Assembly (NCBI GenBank): GCA_001724355.1
Contig: MEEF01000009.1
Coordinates: 1-56,947, forward strand
Origin: Mesorhizobium sp. SCN 65-20
GTDB taxonomy: Bacteria; Pseudomonadota; Alphaproteobacteria; Rhizobiales; Rhizobiaceae
DNA length: 56,947 bases
Direction: 5' to 3'
Shown here: positions 34,580-42,829 of the stretch, one piece after another
How positions within the stretch are numbered: the stretch's first letter is position 1
Layout of the letters: each line of letters starts with the position of its first letter
The notes under the pieces: generated by a model
Told to the model about the DNA's origin: nothing
The model's input: the letters and a program-made list of their open reading frames with translations, nothing else
Databases searched by the model: none
Position numbers and translations under genes: made by a program

Positions 34580-35839
34580 CTATGCGGTGCCGTATTTAAG
34601 CAGCTTGATGGCAGAGAAATCCTGCACGCCGCCACCCACGCGCTTGGTCGTATAGAACAGCACGTAGGGCTTCGCCGAATACGGGTCGCGCAGCACGCGC
34701 ACGCCTGTGCGGTCCACCACAAGGTAGCCGCGCGCGAAATCGCCGAAGGCGATGGGCGTGGCATTTGCCGCCGCGTCGGGCATGTCCTCGGCCTCCACGA
34801 GCGGGAAGCCCATCAGCATGGCACGCTGGCCAGCGGTAGCCGGCGGTTGCCAGAGATAGTTGCCGTCCCCGTCCTTGAGCTTCCGGATCGAAGACTGGGT
34901 CTTGCGGTTCATGACCCAGCTGGCGTTCTGCCGATAGCCCGCCTTCAGCGTGTAGACGAGGTCAATCAGGATGTCCGAAGGGCTGGATGCGGGCAGCCCG
35001 CCCGAGACGCCGGTCGTCAGGTAGCCGATGTCGCCCCAGGCCCAACTCGCCTCGGCAACCTTGTTGTAGTCGAGGAACCCCTTGGGCCTGTTGACCCCGT
35101 TGCCGCTCACGAAGGCCGTCCCCTCCTGCTCGGCAAACGCCGTCTCGACCTCGGACGCGATCCACTGGTCGAGGTCGACGACGCTATCCTCCAGGAGTGA
35201 GGCGGTCGCGGCCGGCATGGCGTAGAGTTCCATGGTCGGGAACTGCAGCTCCGCCAGCACCGGCGTGGCCGTCTGCGGCCGCGCCGCCGTTTCGGCCACC
35301 CAACCGACGGCGGGACCCGTGGTGGTGAAGGGCTTCTTGAGCACGGCCGCAGAAACCTGCCGTACCGAGGCGATCGAACGGATGGGCGAGAATGCCGAGA
35401 GCCGGCGCCCGATCTCCGCCTCGGTCTCGTCCGGCACCAGATAGCCGCCGTCCTGGCCCGATCCGTAGGACATCGCCTTGGCGTCGAGCCCACGCAGTTG
35501 GCGGTCGTCGCCGCTGCGCATGTAGAGATCGAAGGCTTCCTTGTGTTCATTCGGCAGTGTGCGTCCGCCCTCGCGGCCCAGCGCCGGCCTGGCGCGCTTC
35601 AGTGACAGGTTGTCCAGGGTCCGCTTCTGTTCGTCGAGCGCACGCGAGATGCGTTCGACCTTCTCGGTGGTCACCGTATCGGCGCCGAGCCGCCCCTCCA
35701 GCTGCGCCAGCCTTTCGTCGTTGCTGTCCTTGAAGGCCTCGAAGGTCGTCATGAACTCGCCGAAGGCATCCTTCAGGTCGAGCATTTCACCGCCCGCCGC
35801 CTTGGTCTCCGGCGCGCGCGGCGCATTGGTCAGGTTCAT
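34580..35839 (-). CDS. GTA g5: HK97-fold major capsid protein
   Basis: A 419-residue protein. Residues about 20-105 are a charged helical scaffold-like delta domain (MLDLKDAFGEFMTTFEAFKD...). The mature capsid probably starts near residue 120 (AMSYGSGQDGGYLVPDET). The HK97 fold features PFPTMELYAMPAA-like and FVSGNGVNRPKGFLDY blocks are present (here FPTMELYAMPAATASLLED). The start overlaps the protease stop by 4 nt (ATGA). Confidence 0.97.
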   Translation of the reverse strand: MNLTNAPRAPETKAAGGEMLDLKDAFGEFMTTFEAFKDSNDERLAQLEGRLGADTVTTEKVERISRALDEQKRTLDNLSLKRARPALGREGGRTLPNEHKEAFDLYMRSGDDRQLRGLDAKAMSYGSGQDGGYLVPDETEAEIGRRLSAFSPIRSIASVRQVSAAVLKKPFTTTGPAVGWVAETAARPQTATPVLAELQFPTMELYAMPAATASLLEDSVVDLDQWIASEVETAFAEQEGTAFVSGNGVNRPKGFLDYNKVAEASWAWGDIGYLTTGVSGGLPASSPSDILIDLVYTLKAGYRQNASWVMNRKTQSSIRKLKDGDGNYLWQPPATAGQRAMLMGFPLVEAEDMPDAAANATPIAFGDFARGYLVVDRTGVRVLRDPYSAKPYVLFYTTKRVGGGVQDFSAIKLLKYGTA

Positions 35840-36447
35840 GCGCTGTTTCCTCTTCGTTTGATCATGCGTGTGACTTCGCGAATGCGTTGCGCGAGCTGGA
35901 TCTCGGGGGCCCGTCCGGCGTCGCGCATGGGCCAGGACTGGCCCGACGGGAACCTGCTGCGGTGTTTCACCGTGTCGATGCGCGCCTCGGGCAGCATCGG
36001 GAAGGTGACGATCGATATCTCCCAGAGATCGGCCTCAATGATGTGGCGGATGCCGCTGGCCGGATCCTTCCGCGCCTTGGCGGCGCGAAAGCCGATCGAC
36101 AGCCCGTCGAGCGCCCCGCCGCGCAACAGATTGTGCACCTCGCGGGCGCGGGCCACGTCCCGGGCCAGTCGGCCGCGTACGAACAGGCCGCGATGGTCCT
36201 CCGCGAGTTCGGTCCAGGCGCCAATCGGCTGGTTCGGGTCATGCTGGAACAGCATCCGGATGCCGGTCGGGCCGCGCGCCCTCAGCGACTTGGCGAAGGC
36301 TCCCCGCTCGACCACGTCCTTGCCGAGATCGACACGTCCGAACACGCTGGCGTAGCCGGAGATCGTGCCGTCGACCGCGACCTCGTCGAGCACGAGGTCG
36401 ACGAACTTGCTCTCGCCACGAGCGGCTGCCGCTGCCTCATGCGTCAT
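35836..36447 (-). CDS. GTA g4: HK97-family prohead protease
   Basis: About 203 residues from ATG 36447; an ATG at 36459 also exists, but GGAAGG directly abuts it, so the later one is better spaced. Conserved blocks: GYASVFGRVDLGKDVVERGA, the His in MLFQHDPNQPIGAW and the Ser in GALDGLSIGFRA, then DLWEISIVTFPMLPEA. It cleaves the capsid delta domain during maturation. It overlaps the upstream membrane-protein gene by 11 nt. Confidence 0.95.
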   Translation of the reverse strand: MTHEAAAAARGESKFVDLVLDEVAVDGTISGYASVFGRVDLGKDVVERGAFAKSLRARGPTGIRMLFQHDPNQPIGAWTELAEDHRGLFVRGRLARDVARAREVHNLLRGGALDGLSIGFRAAKARKDPASGIRHIIEADLWEISIVTFPMLPEARIDTVKHRSRFPSGQSWPMRDAGRAPEIQLAQRIREVTRMIKRRGNSA

Positions 36448-36793
36448 GGGCGCCACCATCCTTCCGCTTTTCGTTGTTCCGGCCTCTGCCGCGATTGGCG
36501 TGGAACGCCCGCATGACGAAGCCCAGTGCCCACCAGGCGCACAGGCTTGCGGCCGCGGCCCCCATCATCAGGGTTTCCGCTGTCCCCAGCAGGCGATCGA
36601 TGCCCAGTTCCGCAGCGATCTTGATGCCAGCGGTCCCGCCGAAAACGAGGCCGCTGACGACACCGACGGCGAAGCGCACGGCGGCTTCGCGCCGTCCATG
36701 AGGCAGGATGTAGGCGAGCGAGATCGCCGAGCCGGCGACCGCACCCGCCCCCTTGGCCAGCCATAGCCAGCCGGGGTCGGACATCTCGGTCAT
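36437..36793 (-). CDS. Small membrane protein in the GTA g3.5 position (DUF6107-like)
   Basis: A 118-residue protein from ATG 36793; ATG 36784 is an alternative. It has two to three hydrophobic helices (about LWLAKGAGAVAGSAISLAYI, VRFAVGVVSGLVFGGTAG and MMGAAAASLCAWWALGFVMR) and a basic C-terminal tail (HANRGRGRNNEKRKDGG). RcGTA also has a small gene between portal and protease, but with no assigned role. A membrane protein inside a virion gene block is unexpected; pore formation or a membrane assembly site are possible roles. Confidence 0.75.
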   Translation of the reverse strand: MTEMSDPGWLWLAKGAGAVAGSAISLAYILPHGRREAAVRFAVGVVSGLVFGGTAGIKIAAELGIDRLLGTAETLMMGAAAASLCAWWALGFVMRAFHANRGRGRNNEKRKDGGAHDA

Positions 36794-36821
36794 CTCTTGC
36801 GCTTTTCGATTCAGGAGGGGT

Positions 36822-37997
36822 TCAGCCGCGCGGCGGGTAGCCCACGGCCTCGCGCTTTTCGTCGTCATCGAGGAAGCCGGCAGCGCCCACCCGCTGCCAC
36901 AGCGCCTCCCGCTCGCCGGCCAGGCCCTCGACCTGATCGGCGTCGTACCAGAGCCGGAGCCCTTCGCCGAAAGCAGGCGCGAGCCAGGCAGACAGCTCCT
37001 TCGCAGTTCGCGCCACCAGCGGCAGCACGGTCAGCCGGTAGAAGGCTCTGTTGGCCTCCTGGTAGTTCGAATAGGTGTTGTCGCCGGGAATGCCGAGCAG
37101 CATCGGCGGCACGCCGAAGGTCAAGGCAATGTCACGGCTGGCCGAGTTCTTGGCTTCGATGAAGTCCATGTCCTTGGGCGTCAGTCCCATGGCCTTCCAG
37201 TCGAGGCCGCCTTCGAGCAAAAGCGGCCGTCCGGCACGCGTCACCCCTGAGTAGCCCTCTTCCAGTTCGGCCTTCAGCCGGTCGAACTGCTCGTCGGTAA
37301 GGTTGCCGCCGTCCTTGGGCGCATAGACCAGCGCACCGGATGGGCGGGCAGAATTGTCGAGCAGCGCCTTGTTCCAGCGCCCGGCGGCGTTGTGGGTGTC
37401 CAGCGCGATGAGTGCCGCCTCCAGCGGCGCAAAGCCGTAATGGTCGTCGAGCGGATGAAACAGCGACAGGTGTACCGCGCCGCCTCCATCCGTGGGCCCG
37501 AGGGCAATGCGGCGGCGGGTCCCTCCTTCCCGATAGTCGAGTGCCGTCGGCCAGCCGCCGCCATCGCAGGCGACCGCAACCCGGTCGGGCCTGAGCAGAT
37601 GCAGCTCGCGCGCCCCGCCGCCCGTCTGGACGAGTTCCACGTAGGCGTTCCCCGACAGCAGCAGGTGGCCGTACAGCGCTTCCATGAAGCCGGCACCGGC
37701 CTGCCGTTCGTTGGGCCGTTCGAGCAGCCGCAGGAACGGATGGTCGTCGAGTTCGGCTGCGCCTTCGTACAGCAGCCAGGGTATCGCAGATGCCGTCTCA
37801 GAGATCAGCCGCACCGAGCGGTGCACGATCGGATTGCGCATGAACCCCTCGCGCGCCAGCGCCGAATAGTCCCTTCGTGTCCAGCGCGCCTCGCCCTGGG
37901 CGTGGAGCGCGACGAAGCCCGTCCCACCCGCACCCTTGACGTTGAGCGCAGCGCCAGCTTTCCCGGCCCACCAGGACCAAGGCCATTTCGTAGCCAT
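36822..37997 (-). CDS. GTA g3: HK97-type portal protein
   Basis: A 391-residue protein from ATG 37997 with AGGAAAC upstream; the ORF is open further upstream without support. Typical portal blocks: NPIVHRSVRLISETASAIPW, HPFLRLLERPNERQAGAGF, LLLSGNAYVELV and DIALTFGVPPMLLGIPGDNT near the C-terminal third. It forms the dodecameric DNA channel at the head vertex. It lies 11 nt after the large terminase gene. Confidence 0.96.
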   Translation of the reverse strand: MATKWPWSWWAGKAGAALNVKGAGGTGFVALHAQGEARWTRRDYSALAREGFMRNPIVHRSVRLISETASAIPWLLYEGAAELDDHPFLRLLERPNERQAGAGFMEALYGHLLLSGNAYVELVQTGGGARELHLLRPDRVAVACDGGGWPTALDYREGGTRRRIALGPTDGGGAVHLSLFHPLDDHYGFAPLEAALIALDTHNAAGRWNKALLDNSARPSGALVYAPKDGGNLTDEQFDRLKAELEEGYSGVTRAGRPLLLEGGLDWKAMGLTPKDMDFIEAKNSASRDIALTFGVPPMLLGIPGDNTYSNYQEANRAFYRLTVLPLVARTAKELSAWLAPAFGEGLRLWYDADQVEGLAGEREALWQRVGAAGFLDDDEKREAVGYPPRG

Positions 37998-38008
37998 GTC
38001 GTTTCCTG

Positions 38009-39289
38009 TCAGAGAAAATCTCTTATCCGCGGCTCGGCCGACGAGGCCTGCATCAATTCGGAAACCGCCCACACCAACGCATCAAGCCGGTCCGGCGACC
38101 GCCCGTTCGACAGCCCGCTCGGCGAGAAATCGCACATTTCGTCCTCGAGCCCGGCGAAACGGCCGGCATGCAACACCCTTCGCTGCTGGTAGAGCGCCGC
38201 TATCGGTTCGGCCCGCAACCATTTCGCGCGACGCGCCCGAACCGCCTTCACCGGCACCGCCGGGTCGACGGTGCGGATCACCGCCGTCACCATTTCCCCG
38301 CCCTGGTTCGTTTCCGCGACGATGCAATCGGCCTCCAACTGGTGGAATAGGCCGACCGCCACGCCGGCCCATTCCTGAGGCTTGGCCGCATTCACGGTCG
38401 CATCGGCGATCACCACCGCCCTGCCGCAATCATCCAGGCCGGCGGCGACGATCCCGCATGCGTCGGACGTCCTTCGCGAACTGGCGGGCGGATCGACTGC
38501 CACCACGATGCGCCGCAATTCGGGAGTATCGTGAATGTAAGCCGCCTCAAGCATCTCGCGCGACCACAGCGCATCTGGCCGGTCAGCGATCAGTTCGCCG
38601 TCCAGCTCCTGCCTGCCCATGACCGTGCCGCCATAGCGGTCTTGCATGGCCTGCAGGAAGCCGGGAGCCAGATTGGCGCCGTTCTCCTCGGATCGCATGC
38701 GCGTCGCCAGTACGGCCCGATCGGCAAGCAGACGCTTGAGCAAAGGCACCGGGCGCGGGGTGGTCGTTACGATCTGCCGCGGCCGGTCTCCCAGTCTCAA
38801 TCCGAGCTGAAGCATGTCGAAGCAGGCATCTGCGTGTTTCCACTTCGCCAGCTCGTCGCACCAGGCAGCCTCGAACTGCGGGCCGCGAAGGCTGTCCGGG
38901 TCCTCGGACGAGAACACATGCGCCACAGCCCCGCTATCCCAGACCAGTCGCCGCCGGCTCGGCTCGAAGCGCGGCCTGTCGTGGCGCGCGATCGTCGTGA
39001 TCCCGGATGGGCCCTCGATCATGACCTCGCGCACGTCGGCAATCGTCTCTCCGACCAGGGCTATGTGCATGTGCCGCCGGTCCGCGAAGGGCGGAAAGCC
39101 CCGTACCATGCTGTTCACCCATTCGGCGCCAAGTCGCGTCTTTCCCGCGCCGCGGCCGCCGATCACCAGCCACGTCGCCGGCCGCCGTTCCAGGAGGTAT
39201 TGGCGTATCCGGGCGAAGTGCAGCCATTCCCATTCGACGAGGCGGCCCTCACGGTCCGTCACATTCGTTTTCGCCCAGCACCCGAGCAT
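38009..39289 (-). CDS. GTA g2: large terminase (packaging ATPase/nuclease)
   Basis: About 426 residues from ATG 39289; a GTG at 39262 is an alternative start and an ATG at 39352 is the longest. Walker A region WLVIGGRGAGKTRLGAEWVN, adenine/motor motif TTTPRPVPLL, and the nuclease domain aspartates in RRIVVAVDPPASS and ATVNAAKPQEWAGVAV, ending RLDALVWAVSELM. It drives headful packaging of host DNA in GTAs. It overlaps the end of the small terminase gene. Confidence 0.95.
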   Translation of the reverse strand: MLGCWAKTNVTDREGRLVEWEWLHFARIRQYLLERRPATWLVIGGRGAGKTRLGAEWVNSMVRGFPPFADRRHMHIALVGETIADVREVMIEGPSGITTIARHDRPRFEPSRRRLVWDSGAVAHVFSSEDPDSLRGPQFEAAWCDELAKWKHADACFDMLQLGLRLGDRPRQIVTTTPRPVPLLKRLLADRAVLATRMRSEENGANLAPGFLQAMQDRYGGTVMGRQELDGELIADRPDALWSREMLEAAYIHDTPELRRIVVAVDPPASSRRTSDACGIVAAGLDDCGRAVVIADATVNAAKPQEWAGVAVGLFHQLEADCIVAETNQGGEMVTAVIRTVDPAVPVKAVRARRAKWLRAEPIAALYQQRRVLHAGRFAGLEDEMCDFSPSGLSNGRSPDRLDALVWAVSELMQASSAEPRIRDFL

Positions 39290-39695
39290 ACTCTCGAGCA
39301 AGCTCGATGATGCGTCGATCAATCCGGGCGAGGACGTCGGCCATTTCTTCATCGCGTTTGATATGGCTCACCTTTTGGCTTCCCGCCGAACGGGTCAGAT
39401 CGCGGATCTTCTCGACCGTCCTGATGATGGATGCAGCCAGTTCGATCTGCGACTTGTCGAAGGCCCCTTGCGTTTCCACCCGCAGCGCTTCGACCTGTGC
39501 CACCAGCGTATCTGCCAGCCGCTCCAGCAGCTCGTCGCCGTCTCCGATCGGAGCGGACCAGCCCTCCCGCTCAATTCGCCTCTGGATAGTGGAACGGGCG
39601 CAACCGCTCGCGGCTGCAAGCAGGACCGCATCGGCCGGAGCCCCCTCGTGCAGCGCACGCAGCGCGCGCCAACGTTCGTTCGCATTCGCGACCAA
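39249..39695 (-). CDS. GTA g1: small terminase subunit-like protein
   Basis: About 148 residues. The longest frame begins with a GTG at 39764, but the TTG at 39695 has GGAGG exactly 6 nt upstream, giving MVANANERWRALRALHEG. An HTH is visible (VLLAAASGCARSTIQRRIER) followed by a long coiled helical region (LLERLADTLVAQVEALRVET, and SIIRTVEKIRDLTR) and a C-terminal segment that may bind TerL. This is the recognition subunit position g1 in GTAs. Identification rests on position, HTH and coil, not on a strong family signature. Confidence 0.8.
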   Translation of the reverse strand: MVANANERWRALRALHEGAPADAVLLAAASGCARSTIQRRIEREGWSAPIGDGDELLERLADTLVAQVEALRVETQGAFDKSQIELAASIIRTVEKIRDLTRSAGSQKVSHIKRDEEMADVLARIDRRIIELAREYARVLGENECDGP

Positions 39696-39782
39696 GAACG
39701 GCCTCCAAGTTGTTGTTGTGTGGAGTTTTCTGAGGAACAGTGGCGCCGCTTCCGTTGGGCGCACTTCTTCGACGATAGCCAG

Positions 39783-39811
39783 ACACTACATGATCACCGT
39801 TACGGTGTCAA
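39783..39811 (-). promoter_or_regulatory. Sigma70-type promoter of the GTA cluster
   Basis: On the minus strand TTGACA (39811-39806), a 17-nt spacer and TAGTGT (39788-39783) form a good -35/-10 pair. Transcription would start near 39776, about 80 nt before the g1 start. It is the only strong promoter-like pair seen upstream of the minus-strand GTA block. Confidence 0.6.
39795..39807. promoter_or_regulatory. 13-bp palindrome overlapping the GTA promoter (candidate operator)
   Basis: CACCGT-T-ACGGTG is perfectly palindromic apart from the central base. It covers the last two bases of the -35 box and most of the spacer. A protein bound here would block RNA polymerase, so a repressor site is the simplest reading; an activator that contacts polymerase from the spacer is less usual. 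The binding protein is unknown. Confidence 0.5.
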
Positions 39812-39986
39812 GAATATATTCCTATAATTTCTGCAACCTCCGAATGCACAGCGATGTTATCGTGTCCCTCTTGTCTAGCCGCCGAAAATCGAGGACAAGT
39901 CGGCGACGGGCCGGGGACGCGCGCCCACAATTCGCCAGCAAGCGTATCTAGGTATAAGCTGTAGTCACGCGCCGGACCCATCGCGA

Positions 39987-42143
39987 ATGGATAGCCCTGT
40001 CGAACCACCCAAAAAGAGAGGCCGTCTGGCCGCGGGCCTTCTGGCCATCGACGCGTGGGTTGACTCGTCGCTCTACGAACTGCGCTTCAGGGCCCAGCAG
40101 TTCTGGGAAAACGCGACGATCTTTTTCCGCAGATTCCGCGTCAAGGGTTGGCGGCGGGGCGTCATCGAGGTTCTGAGCGAAGGCCTTACGCTGGGCGCTG
40201 GCGGTGCGGTGCTCATGCTGGCGCTTGCCATGCCGGCATTCGAGGAGACGACCGGCAACTGGCGCAACCAGGACGATTTCGCAGTCACCTTCCTCGACCG
40301 CTACGGCAACGAAATCGGCCAACGCGGTATCATCCAGCGCGATTCCGTTCCCGTCGACGAGATGCCCGACCACGTCATCAAGGCGGTTCTCGCCACCGAG
40401 GACCGGCGCTTCTTCGATCACTTCGGCATCGACTTCTTCGGCCTTTTCCGCGCGATGTCGGAAAACATGCGAGCAAATTCCGTCGTCCAGGGCGGTTCGA
40501 GCATCACGCAGCAATTGGCCAAGAACCTGTTCCTGACCAACGAACGCACCGTCGAACGCAAGGTCAAGGAGGCCTTTCTCTCGGTCTGGCTCGAGATGAA
40601 CCTCTCCAAGAAGGAGATCCTGCAGCTCTATCTCGACCGCGCCTATATGGGCGGCGGCACCTTCGGCATCGCGGCGGCGGCCGATTTCTATTTCGGCAAG
40701 CAGGTCAAGGACCTGAACCTCGCCGAGGCGGCGATGCTCGCCGGCCTGTTCAAGGCACCGACCAAGTACGCGCCGCACATCAACTTGCCGGCTGCGCGCG
40801 CTCGCGCCAACGTCGTGCTCACCAACCTGGTCCAATCGGGTTTCATGACCGAAGGCCAGGTGCTCTCTGCAAGGCTGCATCCCGCCGACGTCATCGACCG
40901 CGGCGACCGCAAGAGCCCAGACTACTTCCTCGACTGGGCCTTCGAGGAAGTCCAGAGGGTTGCCTCCAAGTCGCGCACCCATTCGCTGGTTGCGCGCACC
41001 ACGATCGACATGAACATCCAGAAGGCGGCCGAGGAGTCCGTCGAGTACCATCTGCGCCAGTACGGCAAGGAATACGGCGTGACCGAGGGTGCCGTCGTCG
41101 TCATCGAGACCAACGGGGCGGTTCGCGCCATCGTCGGCGGGCGCGACTACGGCGCCAGCCAGTTCAACCGGGCCACCCGCGCCCAGCGCCAGACCGGATC
41201 CTCCTTCAAGCCTTACGTCTACGCGACCGCCATGGAGAACGGCTTCACTCCGGAGTCGATCATCTCGGACGCGCCCATCACCTGGAACGGCTGGTCGCCG
41301 AAGAACTACACGCGCGGCTTTTCCGGGCGCATGACATTGACCACGGCGCTGGTGAAATCGATCAACACCGTTCCGGTCCGCCTCGCCAAGGAACACCTGA
41401 CAACCAAGCCCATCAAGGCCATGGCAGAGGCGATGGGGGTCGAATCGCCCGTGAGCTCCCACAAGACGATGGTGTTGGGAACGTCGGGCCTCACCGTGAT
41501 GGACCAGGCGACCGGCTACAGCGTGCTCGCCCAGGGCGGTATCGTGGGCACCAGGCATGCCATCAATCAGTTGGTCACGCATTCGGGCCAGGTCGTCTAC
41601 GACTTCAACAAGGATGCTCCGCCTCCGAGGCGGGTGCTTTCGGAGCAGGCCGTCGCCTCCATGAATTCGATCATGGTCCAGATCCCAGAAAGCGGCACCG
41701 CGCGGCGGGCAGCCCTGCCCGGCATCCGGTCGGCCGGCAAGACCGGTACAACCCAGTCATATCGCGACGCCTGGTATATCGGCTACACGGGCAACTACAC
41801 GGCTGCCGTCTGGCTCGGAAACGACGACTTCTCCCCGACCGAAAAGATGACGGGCGGCTCCCTGCCGGCTATGGTGTGGCAACGTTTCATGGCCTACGCT
41901 CACCAGAACATCGACCTCAAGCCCATCCCTGGCATCCAGAATCCTTTCGTCGATCCGGCCACCATTGCCAAGGCGGAGGAAGCCGCGAAGTCCGCAACCG
42001 ATCAGGCGGCAGCCGACACTCCCGACCGGCCTCCGGTGCTCTCGAGCACGACGACGCGTGCGCTTCGCGAGATCACCAACTTCTTCCAGAAGGCGCCGGC
42101 CATCGAATCGGTGCCGGAACCCAACACCCTCTCCGCCCTCTGA
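39987..42143 (+). CDS. PBP1A-family bifunctional penicillin-binding protein
   Basis: A 718-residue class A PBP. A cytoplasmic basic N-terminus, one membrane helix (about 65-85), the GT51 glycosyltransferase domain with catalytic E138 in ATEDRRFFDHFGID and GGSSITQQLAKNLF, then the transpeptidase domain with S405-S-F-K408 (TGSSFKPYVY), an SxN-type motif and KTGTTQSYRD. It polymerises and crosslinks peptidoglycan. It is divergent from the GTA operon, so its promoter lies in the 40-174 nt before its start; I see no convincing -35/-10 pair for it. Confidence 0.94.
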   Translation: MDSPVEPPKKRGRLAAGLLAIDAWVDSSLYELRFRAQQFWENATIFFRRFRVKGWRRGVIEVLSEGLTLGAGGAVLMLALAMPAFEETTGNWRNQDDFAVTFLDRYGNEIGQRGIIQRDSVPVDEMPDHVIKAVLATEDRRFFDHFGIDFFGLFRAMSENMRANSVVQGGSSITQQLAKNLFLTNERTVERKVKEAFLSVWLEMNLSKKEILQLYLDRAYMGGGTFGIAAAADFYFGKQVKDLNLAEAAMLAGLFKAPTKYAPHINLPAARARANVVLTNLVQSGFMTEGQVLSARLHPADVIDRGDRKSPDYFLDWAFEEVQRVASKSRTHSLVARTTIDMNIQKAAEESVEYHLRQYGKEYGVTEGAVVVIETNGAVRAIVGGRDYGASQFNRATRAQRQTGSSFKPYVYATAMENGFTPESIISDAPITWNGWSPKNYTRGFSGRMTLTTALVKSINTVPVRLAKEHLTTKPIKAMAEAMGVESPVSSHKTMVLGTSGLTVMDQATGYSVLAQGGIVGTRHAINQLVTHSGQVVYDFNKDAPPPRRVLSEQAVASMNSIMVQIPESGTARRAALPGIRSAGKTGTTQSYRDAWYIGYTGNYTAAVWLGNDDFSPTEKMTGGSLPAMVWQRFMAYAHQNIDLKPIPGIQNPFVDPATIAKAEEAAKSATDQAAADTPDRPPVLSSTTTRALREITNFFQKAPAIESVPEPNTLSAL

Positions 42144-42244
42144 TACGCGGCTTCGGGTGCGCTTTCGGCCTTCTCCGACCTCGCGACTTGCCATCCCGTA
42201 GAACTGCGGGATATTCCTCCGCCAACTCCATCCTGCGACGGCTC

Positions 42245-42829
42245 ATGCTGAAACAATCGGTACTGATAGCTCTGGCTTTGTCGCTCGCCATCGGCGGCGG
42301 GGCTGCGAGCGTCGGCTGGGTGCTGAACACGCGCGAGGGCGTCGGCGCTGTCACGGTCGGTCCCTGGACCGCCTTCCCCGACATCGGTACTCCCGAAGCC
42401 GACCCCTATTCCAAGGCGCGCGTCGCCCGCGACGGCATGCTCGCACTCGGTCGCGCCGAGGGCCTGAGCTTCGTCGCCGAACGCGACTCCGACGGAGGCC
42501 TGCTCAAGCGCGAGTGCACCTATCGGATCGAGGGCTTCTTCCCCGTAGGCCGGTTCTGGACCCTCTACGCCACCGACAAGGCGCAGACGGTACTGAGCGC
42601 CCAGTCAGGACGACAGCCGTCATTGCATTCGCTAGAGGTCGTTCGCCAGCCTGACAATTCGGTGGCGATCGACGTGAGCGCGCGCGCCACGCCAGGGAAT
42701 TGGCTGGCCGTGTCCGGTGTCGGCGAGATGGCCCTGGTCCTCACTCTCTACGACACGCCCGTTGCGGCCAGCACCGGCGTGTCCGGCATCGAGATGCCCC
42801 GCATTTCGAGGGGGCAATGCAATGCGTAG
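42245..42829 (+). CDS. DUF1214 domain protein
   Basis: A 194-residue protein from ATG 42245 with an N-terminal membrane anchor/signal (MLKQSVLIALALSLAIGGGA). The sequence GVGAVTVGPWTAFPDIGTPE, then ADPYSKARVARDGMLALG, and the C-terminal RATPGNWLAVSGVGEMALVL, is typical of DUF1214. This domain usually follows DUF1254 in one protein; here the two are separate genes that overlap by 8 nt. Function unknown, probably periplasmic. Confidence 0.9.
   Translation: MLKQSVLIALALSLAIGGGAASVGWVLNTREGVGAVTVGPWTAFPDIGTPEADPYSKARVARDGMLALGRAEGLSFVAERDSDGGLLKRECTYRIEGFFPVGRFWTLYATDKAQTVLSAQSGRQPSLHSLEVVRQPDNSVAIDVSARATPGNWLAVSGVGEMALVLTLYDTPVAASTGVSGIEMPRISRGQCNA

Larger units (their letters stand above)
25286..39811 (-). 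mobile_element. RcGTA-type gene transfer agent structural cluster (promoter to holin-like remnant)
   Basis: One directional, mostly overlapping block of 18 structural frames in the canonical RcGTA order: small terminase, large terminase, portal, g3.5-position membrane protein, prohead protease, capsid, g6 and g7 connectors, an extra small ORF, g8, tail tube g9, chaperones g10 and g10.1, short tape measure, g12, hub g13, NlpC/P60 peptidase g14 and TIM-barrel protein g15. No integrase, excisionase, phage repressor, replication genes or att repeats are visible. Base composition looks like the flanks. The tape measure is short (191 residues), as in GTAs. All frames except the terminal holin-like one are open, so it looks functional. 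Head-spike, fibre and endolysin genes are not here. Confidence 0.92.

Noticed and set aside
25286..39811. Active temperate prophage
   Set aside because: No integrase, repressor, replication or att repeats, and gene order and tape-measure size match GTAs.
39948..41582. 544-codon minus-strand frame under the PBP1A gene
   Set aside because: No motifs, no ribosome site, and the plus strand encodes intact GT51 and transpeptidase motifs.
40148..42829. 893-codon frame over the PBP1A gene
   Set aside because: Only its last 194 codons (from 42245) are protein-like, the DUF1214 gene; the rest is an Arg/His-rich shadow of the PBP.
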